Part shown: in pieces, positions 8,801 to 15,800 of the stretch
Position numbering within the stretch: position 1 is the first letter of the stretch
Layout of the letters: each line of letters begins with the position of its first letter
Assembly: GCA_020630575.1 (NCBI GenBank)
Contig: JAHDBD010000036.1
Span: 1 to 39,640 of the forward strand
From: Bernardetia sp.
GTDB taxonomy: Bacteria; Bacteroidota; Bacteroidia; Cytophagales; Bernardetiaceae
Length of the DNA: 39,640 nt
Reading direction: 5' to 3'
Program-made: the position numbers and the translations under genes
Notes under the pieces: generated by a model
Seen by the model: the letters and a program-made list of their open reading frames with translations, nothing else
The model's database searches: none
Told to the model about the DNA's origin: nothing

Positions 8801-8955
8801 ATAATTGGTTGTTTGACAATTTTTGCACCTTATTGATTTTATTTGAATTTTGAATATTGATGGTCGTCGGTGAGGACACTGACAACGGCTATAACCTGCC
8901 GTTGTCAGTGTCCTCACCAACGACATAGTACAAAAATTGTCAGAGAACCAAATAA
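8801..8955. repeat. 155-bp nested inverted-repeat element filling the gap between two stop codons (MITE-like or double terminator)
   Basis: Inner arms 8863-8888 and 8899-8924 pair over 26 bp with one mismatch around a 10-nt loop. Outer arms 8801-8825 and 8931-8955 match at 21 of 25 positions, including an 11-bp perfect GACAATTTTTG end. The unit is flanked on both sides by TTAAA (8796-8800 and 8956-8960), which contains the stop codon of each convergent gene. It could be an inserted miniature element with a 5-bp target duplication, or an elaborate bidirectional terminator. Confidence 0.7.
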
Positions 8956-10017
8956 TTAAATTACCTTCTTCATTTTCCTCAATAATCCCATAAGTGTAGG
9001 ATTTAAAAATTTACTTCGCTGATAAACTTGTTTTATTTCTGGGTTTTTAGCGACAAAATCAGGTTCATTTTTGACTAAATAAGAAGTTATTTTCTTTACT
9101 TGTTTCCAACTTTGAGCCTGTTCTTGTTTGTCTTTTGTTTCTATGGCTTCATAATAAAAAATAAGTTGATTCAGAAGATTATAACAAAAAGCCAAATGAA
9201 GTTGAGTTTCTGTAAAAGAATTAGTTATTTCAAAAATATCATCAGAACTTTGATTTTCTGTATAAAAACCTAATTCTTTAAATTTTGAAAGTATATTTTT
9301 TACAATTTCTTGATTTTTAGTATTCTGACTGTTTGTAAAAGAGCGTAAAATTTTACTAAAAACTTTTGCATAATCTCTAGCAAAACCACTTTGCTGTGTC
9401 AGACTTTTACTTTTTGTATGATAGAGATATTTTGAAAAAATGCTATTTATATAAATACTTTTTTCATTCAGAAAGACAGGTACAAAAAACTCATAATCCA
9501 TTCCAAAATGGAATTCTTTTTTTAGGTTTCCATACTTTTCTATCAATTCTTTTCTAAAAAATGAAGAAGGTTGAGGAAAAGGAAGACCAGCCAAAGAACG
9601 TTCTAAAAAATCAGTTGAAGAAGCTCCAAATTCTTTATCAAGCATATTTTCACCAAAAAGAATTGTCTTTCCATGCACCACAAAAATCTCTTTATTTATA
9701 TCTTTCTCAAATTCGGCTGCAATAGTATGTAGTGCATTGGGCATAAGTTGGTCGTCCGAATTAATCCACGTAATTATGTCGCCTGTTGCTTTTTCAAAGC
9801 CTTTATTAATGGCGTGGCTTTGCCCTTCGTCTTTTTCACTTATCCAAAAAGAAAAATGAGCTTCATATTTTTTTATAATCTCCAAAGAACCATCATTACT
9901 TCCTCCATCAATCAAAATATATTCTAAATTATCATATCCTTGCGAAATAATAGATTGAATAGTTTTTTCAAGATAAGCAGCTTGATTGTAAGAGGGAGTA
10001 ATGATAGAAATGCGCAT
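8956..10017 (-). CDS. Family 2 glycosyltransferase
   Basis: A GT-A fold inverting glycosyltransferase of 353 residues. The N terminus ISIITPSYNQAAYLEKTI and the IDGGSNDGS segment form the nucleotide-sugar pocket, and the metal-binding DxD-type motif is WINSDDQ with Asp88 and Asp89. The SFWISEKDEGQSHAINKG stretch is typical of members that decorate exopolysaccharide, lipopolysaccharide or glycans. The C-terminal 150 residues are helical, with no membrane segment, so it is a cytoplasmic or membrane-associated enzyme. It stands alone rather than in a polysaccharide cluster, so donor and acceptor cannot be inferred. The first Met immediately precedes the core beta strand, supporting the start. 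It is convergent with the hydrolase gene across the inverted-repeat element. Confidence 0.9.
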   Translation of the reverse strand: MRISIITPSYNQAAYLEKTIQSIISQGYDNLEYILIDGGSNDGSLEIIKKYEAHFSFWISEKDEGQSHAINKGFEKATGDIITWINSDDQLMPNALHTIAAEFEKDINKEIFVVHGKTILFGENMLDKEFGASSTDFLERSLAGLPFPQPSSFFRKELIEKYGNLKKEFHFGMDYEFFVPVFLNEKSIYINSIFSKYLYHTKSKSLTQQSGFARDYAKVFSKILRSFTNSQNTKNQEIVKNILSKFKELGFYTENQSSDDIFEITNSFTETQLHLAFCYNLLNQLIFYYEAIETKDKQEQAQSWKQVKKITSYLVKNEPDFVAKNPEIKQVYQRSKFLNPTLMGLLRKMKKVI

Positions 10018-10160
10018 TTAATAAAGATAGAATTTAGAAATCAGAATGTAGAATTAAAGGCGAATACAAATAATTTTAACACTAAGTTGGCAAGTTTCAC
10101 TAAGAAATACTAAGAAAAGAAATTTGAAACAATTAAAACAGAAAGAAACTTCCTCTAAAT

Positions 10161-10180
10161 GATAACTGATAACTGATTAC
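10161..10180. repeat. Heptanucleotide GATAACT repeats overlapping a stop codon
   Basis: Two GATAACT units and a variant third (GATTACT when extended) lie at the 3' end of the small minus-strand gene; the stop codon at 10177-10179 is inside the repeat. Related copies lie at 10672-10683 and 25373-25424. Confidence 0.6.
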
Positions 10181-10491
10181 TTTGTATTAGCTTGTTGATA
10201 AATTGCTTCTGCACGTTCGAAATCTTGAGCAGATGATTCAGAAAATCCATCTTGAATAAGCGTTTCTATGATTTTGTTTCGCTCTCCTGTATAAGGTAAA
10301 TCTTGTTTTTTTGCCAAAATAAAAGGGGCTTGTTCTGTTGAAAGTCCTTGTGAAAGTAATGATTCAGAAAAATCAAAGTTGGCTTCTGCTTTTATATTGA
10401 TAATAATTGTAGCAACTTTTTCAGGCAAACATTTAAAGAAAATAGCACTTTTGTCTTTACGAGTTTGAAGATAGCGAATAGAACCGTTCAT
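10177..10491 (-). CDS. Small protein of unknown function
   Basis: I do not recognise this 104-residue protein. It has no signal peptide or membrane segment. The first 45 residues look like two to three beta strands (SIRYLQTRKDKSAIFFKCLPEKVATIIINIKAE) and the rest is helical, with a repeated helix-turn pattern (EQAPFILAKK, RNKIIETLIQDGFSESSAQDFERA) that resembles the small helical bundles seen in ubiquitin-associated or elongation-factor-Ts-like N-terminal domains, though this is only a resemblance. The start at 10491 is the first Met; the message is probably monocistronic, since the gene is separated by about 160 and 190 nt from its minus-strand neighbours. Its last codons run into the GATAACT repeat, which may have supplied the stop codon. 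Confidence 0.65.
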   Translation of the reverse strand: MNGSIRYLQTRKDKSAIFFKCLPEKVATIIINIKAEANFDFSESLLSQGLSTEQAPFILAKKQDLPYTGERNKIIETLIQDGFSESSAQDFERAEAIYQQANTK

Positions 10492-10604
10492 AATTTTTAA
10501 TTTTTAGTATAATTAGGAAATTAAAATGAATTCAAAAGTACGTAAAATATTTTTTATGAAATAAGTTTATCAAGCTAAACCACAAAAACTTCAATCATCT
10601 CATT

Positions 10605-10620
10605 GGTGAAACACTGACAA
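10605..10620 (+). repeat. Copy of the dispersed word GGTGAAACACTGACAA
   Basis: This 16-nt word recurs with one change inside the hairpin arms at 8869-8886 and 8901-8918 (with one extra G) and in reverse orientation at 35513-35528. All copies are intergenic. Confidence 0.5.
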
Positions 10621-10680
10621 GAGAAATAAAATCAAATGTTTTTAAATCCTCAACTCAAAAAGCATTTTTTTGATAACTGA

Positions 10681-12309
10681 TTATCTTCCTCCTCTTCCTC
10701 CAGTAGTTCCACGTCTGTTTTGGTGTTTGAGTGTTGCATAATAACGAGCAGAAACTGATAAATCTCTAAAATCTCCCACTGCATAGGTTACACTATCCCA
10801 CGCACCACCACGCACAATAAAACCATCTGAAACATCGAAAGATAGAAAATCAACATTTCCATTTTCATCTAAAAAACCATTTCCTACTTGGTTTCTTTGA
10901 AAGTTTAATGAGTTTGCATGATTTATTTTTACACAATATTCCCAAACATTTCCACTAAGTTCCATTACTCCCCAAAAACTTGCTCCTGCTTGCAAACGCA
11001 ATTCAAAAGAAGAGTTGGAAAAATTAGAACTTTTTGCAGCAAAACCATTTCTTAAAACTCCATTTAATTGATTAACTTCTATTCCAGAATTATAAGTGGC
11101 TAGTCCTGACGAATCTGCAACATTTGCTAATTCCGAAACTGTTTCGCTTTCTGTTCCGTCATTTTGAACTGTATTTGCATCTACAATATAAGGTGTTCCC
11201 CAAGAAAACTCTCCTTTTATAGGATTTGTTACTCCTCGTGCAGCTTTCTCAAATTCTAATTCTGTAATTGGTCGTAAGGCTGCCCAATCTAAAAAAGCAG
11301 CTACATCTTCTGCATTGAGCCAGTTACAAGCTCTATATTTTCCCTCTCTGACTTCATAAATTGCAGGAATATTTAAGTTTTCGTTACCTTTTTCTTTTAT
11401 AAAAATAGAATTACGAAGAGCATTTGAAGAAGTTATTAAAACAGAAGTAGCAACATCACTTTCTGGAGAGCTTGCAGTTCTGTTTAATTGTTGTTTGAAA
11501 GTCAAAGTATTGAGAAAGTCTGTATATTGATTTTGATTAATTTCATATTTCATAATCCAAAAACCATCATAACCCTTTGGAAAAGTAGTGGGAATTGTGG
11601 AGTTAGCAAATTCTTCTTTTCCATTATTTCCATATAAATTGCCCTGATCTGTTCCTACCAAAATTTCACTTTCAGAATGTATCAAAAATGGTTTTACCTC
11701 TGTACTGTCATTTGTCTGAGTTGCTTTTCGAAGTGCATTTTGAGAACTCACACCATCTCCTACAAAAAAACTTCCTTCATCTACCCAGACCATTTCAACA
11801 GCATAAAGTGCAATATCGTAAATACCAAACTGGTTTTTTATTTCATCAGGTAGTTTTATGGAGATAGAAGTTTGAGAAATTCCATTTTTTTCTTCTTGTA
11901 TAACCGAACTCAGAAAAAAACCTCCCTTATCGCTAACTGTTTCTAATTCTGTATCTGGAACTTGAGTTGTATTCTGATTGATAAAAATGTCATTTTCTGA
12001 TAGATATATATGTTTCCAAGTATAATCATTTGTACGTATCTTTAAAAAACACCAAACTCCATCTTTAAAAATGAAGTCCTTTTTTTGTGTAGAAGAAGGA
12101 TTTTCTGAAGCTGTGGTAAGTTCTTTGTTAAAAAACCAACTGTTTTCCCATTTTATCGTACACTCTAAAAAGTTATTTTCTGTTATGTATAAATTTTCTA
12201 CTTTTACATCATTAGCAAAGCTATTTGTAGGAATAAGTATTAAAAAAATACTACCAATTATTAGTAAAAAAAATGTTGTAAATCGCTTTTTTTGAATCTC
12301 TTGTTTCAT
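10681..12309 (-). CDS. Exported SUMF1/FGE-fold protein without the catalytic cysteines
   Basis: Residues 1-32 form a signal peptide with a basic N terminus and ending near SFAN. Residues 33-170 are a beta-rich domain of no family I can name. From about residue 172 (VEMVWVDEGSFFVGD) to the C terminus there is a formylglycine-generating-enzyme (SUMF1) fold with its hallmarks: the YEINQNQYTDFLN segment, RPITELEFEKAARG, MELSGNVWEYCV and FIVRGGAWDS. True formylglycine-generating enzymes have a redox cysteine pair after the GG(S/A)W motif; here that region (SVTYAVGDFRDLSVSARYYA) has none, so sulfatase maturation is unlikely and a binding or structural role, as in GldJ and GldK, is more probable. 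The C terminus is Gly/Arg-rich. It is divergent from the outer-membrane barrel gene with only 53 nt between the starts, suggesting shared regulation. Confidence 0.82.
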   Translation of the reverse strand: MKQEIQKKRFTTFFLLIIGSIFLILIPTNSFANDVKVENLYITENNFLECTIKWENSWFFNKELTTASENPSSTQKKDFIFKDGVWCFLKIRTNDYTWKHIYLSENDIFINQNTTQVPDTELETVSDKGGFFLSSVIQEEKNGISQTSISIKLPDEIKNQFGIYDIALYAVEMVWVDEGSFFVGDGVSSQNALRKATQTNDSTEVKPFLIHSESEILVGTDQGNLYGNNGKEEFANSTIPTTFPKGYDGFWIMKYEINQNQYTDFLNTLTFKQQLNRTASSPESDVATSVLITSSNALRNSIFIKEKGNENLNIPAIYEVREGKYRACNWLNAEDVAAFLDWAALRPITELEFEKAARGVTNPIKGEFSWGTPYIVDANTVQNDGTESETVSELANVADSSGLATYNSGIEVNQLNGVLRNGFAAKSSNFSNSSFELRLQAGASFWGVMELSGNVWEYCVKINHANSLNFQRNQVGNGFLDENGNVDFLSFDVSDGFIVRGGAWDSVTYAVGDFRDLSVSARYYATLKHQNRRGTTGGRGGR

Positions 12310-12362
12310 TTTAGTTTTATCTGAATTTTTGAAAAGTACCTCTTAGTTATCTAAAAAGAATT

Positions 12363-13325
12363 ATGAAAAAAATATGTACGTCTAATTTATTATTTAGCCT
12401 TCTTGTTTTGAGTTTTCTGTTTTCTCTACAAACGACTTCTGTTTTTGCTCAAGGTTGTAGTGATGCAGGTTTTTGTACGATGGGAGCTATGCGCCCTGAC
12501 CAGCCTTTTAGCAAAAAAATCAATATTCGTCTTCGTTCTGTTAGTTTGACACAATATATCGGACTTACTAAATTTGATGACAAAATTCTTTCTTATGTTG
12601 CAGAGGCAAATGTAGGAATTTCTGACAGATGGCAAGCACAAATTAAACTTCCTTATACTTTTGTACAAGGTCCTTTAGCAAATACACAAGGAGTTGGAGA
12701 TATTTCTTTGAGTTTGACAAGAACACTTATTCAGAAAAAAGAATGGCAATTAAACGCTACTTTGGGTGCAAAAATACCTACAAACGATGCAAATTTCAAA
12801 AATGATACAGGTTTATCTTTACCTATGTATTATCAGACTAGCTTAGGTACTTATGATGTAATTGCAGGAATTGCATTTATAAATAAAAATTTTTTATTTG
12901 CAGCAGGTATTCAACATCCTTTTAATCAAATAGATAATGGCTTTAAATGGGGCATTTGGCAAGAACATCCACTGTCTGAAAAAGCCAATCATTATCCTGT
13001 TGCACAGTTTTTAGATAGAGGAACAGATGCTATGCTTAGAGCAGAATATAATATTCGTTTCTCAAAGTGGAGTATGAATGTTGGTATTCTGCCAATTTAC
13101 CGTTTTACAGCTGACATAATTACAGACCCAAATACAGGAAAAAGAGTAGAAGTAGAGGATAGTAAAGGAGTGGCTGTGAGTGGGCTTATTGGAGGAACAT
13201 ATAATTTTTCAGTTCGCTCAAGTCTGAAACTTCTTTTAGGAAAACAATTACAAAAACGTTATACAAATCCTGATGGACTTTCAAGAGAATGGGTAAATAC
13301 AATTACATATCAATATAGATTCTAA
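12363..13325 (+). CDS. Outer-membrane beta-barrel protein, probable transporter or porin type
   Basis: A 320-residue protein with a clear signal peptide (residues 1-30, ending FAQ). Right after cleavage there is a Cys32-x5-Cys38 pair in GCSDAGFCTMGAMRP, likely a disulfide or metal-site plug. The rest alternates hydrophobic and polar residues in many amphipathic strands with turn-rich loops, and ends in Tyr-Arg-Phe, the aromatic C terminus that directs insertion by the BAM complex. It resembles the MetA-pathway or putative transporter barrels; no substrate can be stated. It is divergent from the SUMF1-fold gene and is followed 200 nt later by the DUF1573 gene, which has its own promoter-like box. 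The start at 12363 precedes the usual basic MKK signal sequence. Confidence 0.8.
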   Translation: MKKICTSNLLFSLLVLSFLFSLQTTSVFAQGCSDAGFCTMGAMRPDQPFSKKINIRLRSVSLTQYIGLTKFDDKILSYVAEANVGISDRWQAQIKLPYTFVQGPLANTQGVGDISLSLTRTLIQKKEWQLNATLGAKIPTNDANFKNDTGLSLPMYYQTSLGTYDVIAGIAFINKNFLFAAGIQHPFNQIDNGFKWGIWQEHPLSEKANHYPVAQFLDRGTDAMLRAEYNIRFSKWSMNVGILPIYRFTADIITDPNTGKRVEVEDSKGVAVSGLIGGTYNFSVRSSLKLLLGKQLQKRYTNPDGLSREWVNTITYQYRF

Positions 13326-13451
13326 AACTAAATTTAAAAATAGGCACGAAATTTTCATTCTTTATAAAGTGCTACAATAATTAAATTGTAGTTTAACATC
13401 TCATTAACACTTAAATTTGAAGAAAATATCTGTTTTGATTTACTAATTTTG

Positions 13452-13459
13452 TAAATTTG
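13452..13459 (+). promoter_or_regulatory. TAnnTTTG -7 box upstream of the DUF1573 gene
   Basis: TAAATTTG lies 67 nt before the ATG at 13527. A TTG is found at 13435-13437 but at only 14 nt spacing, shorter than usual, so this is a moderate candidate. Confidence 0.4.
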
Positions 13460-13526
13460 CCATTATCAGAATTTTCATCAGAATTATATTAACATAATTT
13501 TCATCATTAAAAAAACCGTATTAGCA

Positions 13527-14276
13527 ATGAAAATCACAAAATACTCTTTTGCATCTTTAGCTTTTAGCTTTTGTTTATTCTTATTTTTATCAGCAGGCGC
13601 AATGGCGCAAGGCGTTTTTCAATTTGATGTAGAATCTTTTGATTTCTCAACAGTAGAAGAAGGAGACAAAGCTGAAAAAACATTTACTTTCAAAAATACA
13701 GGAAATCAACCAATTATTTTGAGCAATGTACGTGCTTCTTGTGGTTGTACTACTCCAAACTGGACTCGTGAGCCTGTTATGCCAGGGCAGACTGGTAAAA
13801 TTGATGTAAGCTACAATAGTGCAGGTCGCCCAGGTGCTTTCAATAAAACAATTACAATTACTTCGAATGCAACTGAAGCTACAAAAGTTTTGACTATTCG
13901 TGGAAATGTAGTAAGTGATCCAGCAAATGACCCAAAAATGACAGTAGAACGTACTACAGTGGCTTTGGGTAAAATCAAAAAAGGAGAAGCTGTTACTTAT
14001 AAAATTTCTTTCAAAAACGATGGAAAAAAACAACTTCAAGTTCATAACCTAACTAGCAAATGTAACTGTGTGAAATTAGCAGGAAGAGCTACTGCAAATG
14101 CAGGTGAAACAAAAGAATTAGAAATTGTAATTACTCCAACACAAACAGGAGCTTTTGAAGACGATATCGTAATCTATACAAACAGCCGTTCGCAAGGAAC
14201 AACTACTATCAAACTTACAGGAACAGTAGTAGAAGGTTCTAGCAGTGTTCTTCGCAATGAAAATTCTGGATTCTAA
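13527..14276 (+). CDS. Secreted protein with two DUF1573 (Ig-like) domains
   Basis: The 249-residue product has a signal peptide (residues 1-27, ending AMAQ) and two DUF1573 repeats, about residues 30-135 and 140-240. The first carries the family hallmark: DFSTVEEGDKAEKTFTFKNTGNQPI, then the CGCTTPNW cysteine motif and a YNSAGRPGAFNKTITITSNA segment. The second is its shorter counterpart, with CNCVKL in place of CGCTTP. DUF1573 has an immunoglobulin-like fold resembling ASH/MSP domains and is very common in exported Bacteroidota proteins; a molecular role is not established. I expect a periplasmic or surface-exposed protein. A strong terminator follows, so it is monocistronic or ends an operon. 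Confidence 0.92.
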   Translation: MKITKYSFASLAFSFCLFLFLSAGAMAQGVFQFDVESFDFSTVEEGDKAEKTFTFKNTGNQPIILSNVRASCGCTTPNWTREPVMPGQTGKIDVSYNSAGRPGAFNKTITITSNATEATKVLTIRGNVVSDPANDPKMTVERTTVALGKIKKGEAVTYKISFKNDGKKQLQVHNLTSKCNCVKLAGRATANAGETKELEIVITPTQTGAFEDDIVIYTNSRSQGTTTIKLTGTVVEGSSSVLRNENSGF

Positions 14277-14303
14277 TAATTGAATTCATTTTTATAAAAA
14301 TCT

Positions 14304-14341
14304 AAAAAACCTTATTTGATTGATTTCAAATAAGGTTTTTT
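14304..14341 (+). terminator. Intrinsic terminator after the DUF1573 gene
   Basis: A 16-bp perfect stem (14304-14319 with 14326-14341, core ACCTTATTTGA) with a 6-nt loop ends in a run of eight T, 27 nt after the stop codon. Confidence 0.9.
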
Positions 14342-14384
14342 TGTGGAAATGATTTAAAAGACAAACAAATTCTCAATTTTATAG

Positions 14385-14392
14385 TAATTTTG
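14385..14392 (+). promoter_or_regulatory. TAnnTTTG -7 box upstream of folA
   Basis: TAATTTTG lies 39 nt before the ATG at 14432 and just after the preceding terminator, in the position expected for the folA promoter. No clear TTG -33 element is seen. Confidence 0.4.
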
Positions 14393-14431
14393 GATAAAAT
14401 AAATTTATAAAATAGAAGTAAAAATAGTCAC

Positions 14432-14935
14432 ATGAAAATTAGTATTATCACAGCACGCTCAAAAAATGGTGTCATCGGTTCAAATAGTTCACTTCCTTGG
14501 AAAATGCCTTCTGATATGCGTTTTTTTAAACAAAGTACGATTTTTCATCATGTCTTGGTAGGAAGAAAAACGTATGAAAGTTTTACTATTCAGCTTGTAG
14601 ATCGTCCCTCTCTTATCTTGACAAGAAAGTCTAACTATGAGCCAAAATACGAAGAAGACCAAACTATAAATACGTTGGAAGAAGGAATCAAGAAAGCTAA
14701 AGAGAAAAATGAAACAGAGCTTTTCATTATTGGAGGAGGGGAAATCTATAAACAAGCATTAGATAAAAATCTTGTTACCCACATGTACATAACTGAAATT
14801 GATGCAGTTATAGAAGGAGATACCTTTTTTCCAGAGTTTGATGAATCAGAATGGAATATTATTAGAAAAGATGATTTTACAGCAGGAGAAAAAAATGATT
14901 ATGATTATAGTTTCGTTTTGTATGAGAAGAAATAA
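14432..14935 (+). CDS. folA: Dihydrofolate reductase
   Basis: Reduces dihydrofolate to tetrahydrofolate with NADPH, supplying one-carbon carriers for thymidylate, purine and methionine synthesis in the cytoplasm. At 167 residues it has the normal length. The family pattern is intact: NGVIGSNSSLPWKMPSDM with Trp23 and the catalytic acid Asp28, the VLVGRKTYESF nucleotide-site segment, and the late FIIGGGEIYKQAL motif that binds NADPH. The C-terminal YDYSFVLYEKK strand is the usual family ending. The start is fixed by the MKISIITARS strand. It is not next to thyA, its frequent partner. The gene has its own promoter-like box and is convergent with the muramidase-like gene, with a hairpin between them. 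Confidence 0.96.
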   Translation: MKISIITARSKNGVIGSNSSLPWKMPSDMRFFKQSTIFHHVLVGRKTYESFTIQLVDRPSLILTRKSNYEPKYEEDQTINTLEEGIKKAKEKNETELFIIGGGEIYKQALDKNLVTHMYITEIDAVIEGDTFFPEFDESEWNIIRKDDFTAGEKNDYDYSFVLYEKK

Positions 14936-14963
14936 GAAATAAAATGTCTTTTCTGAAAATAAA

Positions 14964-14985
14964 ACCCACGAATTTATTCGTGGGT
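14964..14985 (-). terminator. Intrinsic terminator for the muramidase-like gene
   Basis: A 10-bp perfect stem (14964-14973 with 14976-14985, core CCCACGAAT) is followed on the minus strand by a T-rich stretch. On the plus strand A residues follow, so it serves the minus-strand gene rather than folA. Confidence 0.7.
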
Positions 14986-14994
14986 AAAAAAAAA

Positions 14995-15627
14995 TTATTC
15001 CAATGAAGCTATATAAATCAGTCCTTTATCTACATAAAGTGGGTCATACGTGGTAGCTTGCCAAAAAATAGGATGTTCTTTTCCTGTGTTATGAATATGA
15101 AAGGCATTTTTGTAATCTCCTTTTTCAAGATATTTTCCATAATTGGCGATGCACCATTGAATAGCAATTTGAAGTCCTTTTTCTCCATTCAAATCATCAA
15201 TAGTCAAACCTTCTTTTACCACATGGTATCCCATAATTTGCAAAGCCCCCCAAGATGTAGCCAACATAGTTAGTTCTTGAGTAGAATAACGTTCTAAATC
15301 TTGTTGAGTCAAATTTCCATACTTTTTTCTTCTTCCTTCCTTTACAGCTTTCAATTTTTCAAAAACATTAGGTTCATAACGACTTTGAGGAGGATTTTGG
15401 GCTGAGCATTCTAGTAAAACCAATGCCTTAAAATATTCAGAAGGAGCTTCCAATTCTTCACAAATACGTTCTATTTCTGCTCCATAATTCCGTTCTACTT
15501 TCATAACTGCATTCATTTTGGCACGTTCTGAAAAAATAGGCTTGAGTGCGCTATACGAACAAGAACGAAAATTCCATACAAGATGAACAATAATAACAGC
15601 AATAAATATTTTGAGAAATAAACGCAT
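14995..15627 (-). CDS. N-acetylmuramidase-like peptidoglycan hydrolase, membrane anchored
   Basis: Residues 5-20 form a single hydrophobic N-terminal segment, either an uncleaved anchor or a signal peptide; Cys23 follows it but is not in a good lipobox. The rest resembles the N-acetylmuramidase (DUF3380/PF11860-like) lysozyme family: KALVLLECSAQ places the likely catalytic acid at Glu73, SRYEPNVFEKL matches the family's substrate-side motif, and TSWGALQIMGYHVVKEG is the characteristic WG-x-x-QIMG core. The family cleaves the sugar backbone of peptidoglycan. At 210 residues it is a minimal version with no cell-wall-binding domain. The sequence here diverges from phage-type members, and the Glu alignment is by eye. 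It is upstream of nothing co-directional within 200 nt on its 5' side and is convergent with folA. Confidence 0.72.
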   Translation of the reverse strand: MRLFLKIFIAVIIVHLVWNFRSCSYSALKPIFSERAKMNAVMKVERNYGAEIERICEELEAPSEYFKALVLLECSAQNPPQSRYEPNVFEKLKAVKEGRRKKYGNLTQQDLERYSTQELTMLATSWGALQIMGYHVVKEGLTIDDLNGEKGLQIAIQWCIANYGKYLEKGDYKNAFHIHNTGKEHPIFWQATTYDPLYVDKGLIYIASLE

Positions 15628-15633
15628 AGGAAG

Positions 15634-15678
15634 AATTACGAATTATAAAATAATCAACATAGTTAATTAAAAATTATG
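15634..15678. repeat. Dispersed ~45-bp intergenic repeat, copy 1
   Basis: Starts AATTACGAATTA and ends TAATTAAAAATTATG. It closely matches 25159-25207, which is 4 nt longer in the middle. It lies just upstream of the muramidase-like gene and next to a hairpin. Confidence 0.65.
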
Positions 15679-15722
15679 GGTGGTGACTGCCATTGTTGCT
15701 GTTTTAGCATAGCAACACCACC
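15679..15722. repeat. Intergenic hairpin
   Basis: GTTGCT (15695-15700) pairs with AGCAAC (15711-15716) and an outer GGTGGTG (15679-15685) can pair with CACCACC (15716-15722), leaving an unpaired 9-10 nt segment on the left arm. It lies between two minus-strand genes, 79 nt downstream of the PIG-L stop codon, and may end that transcript. Confidence 0.5.
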
Positions 15723-15800
15723 AATAAAATAATTTTTTTTGATAAATGCTTGATAAAAATACTATTTTTCTTAGCAGAAAGCAACAGAAACTATCAATAA

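Noticed and set aside
13647..14045. 132-codon minus-strand frame inside the DUF1573 gene
   Set aside because: A shadow of the DUF1573 gene: composition is Ser/Phe/Cys-rich and it has no domain or promoter.
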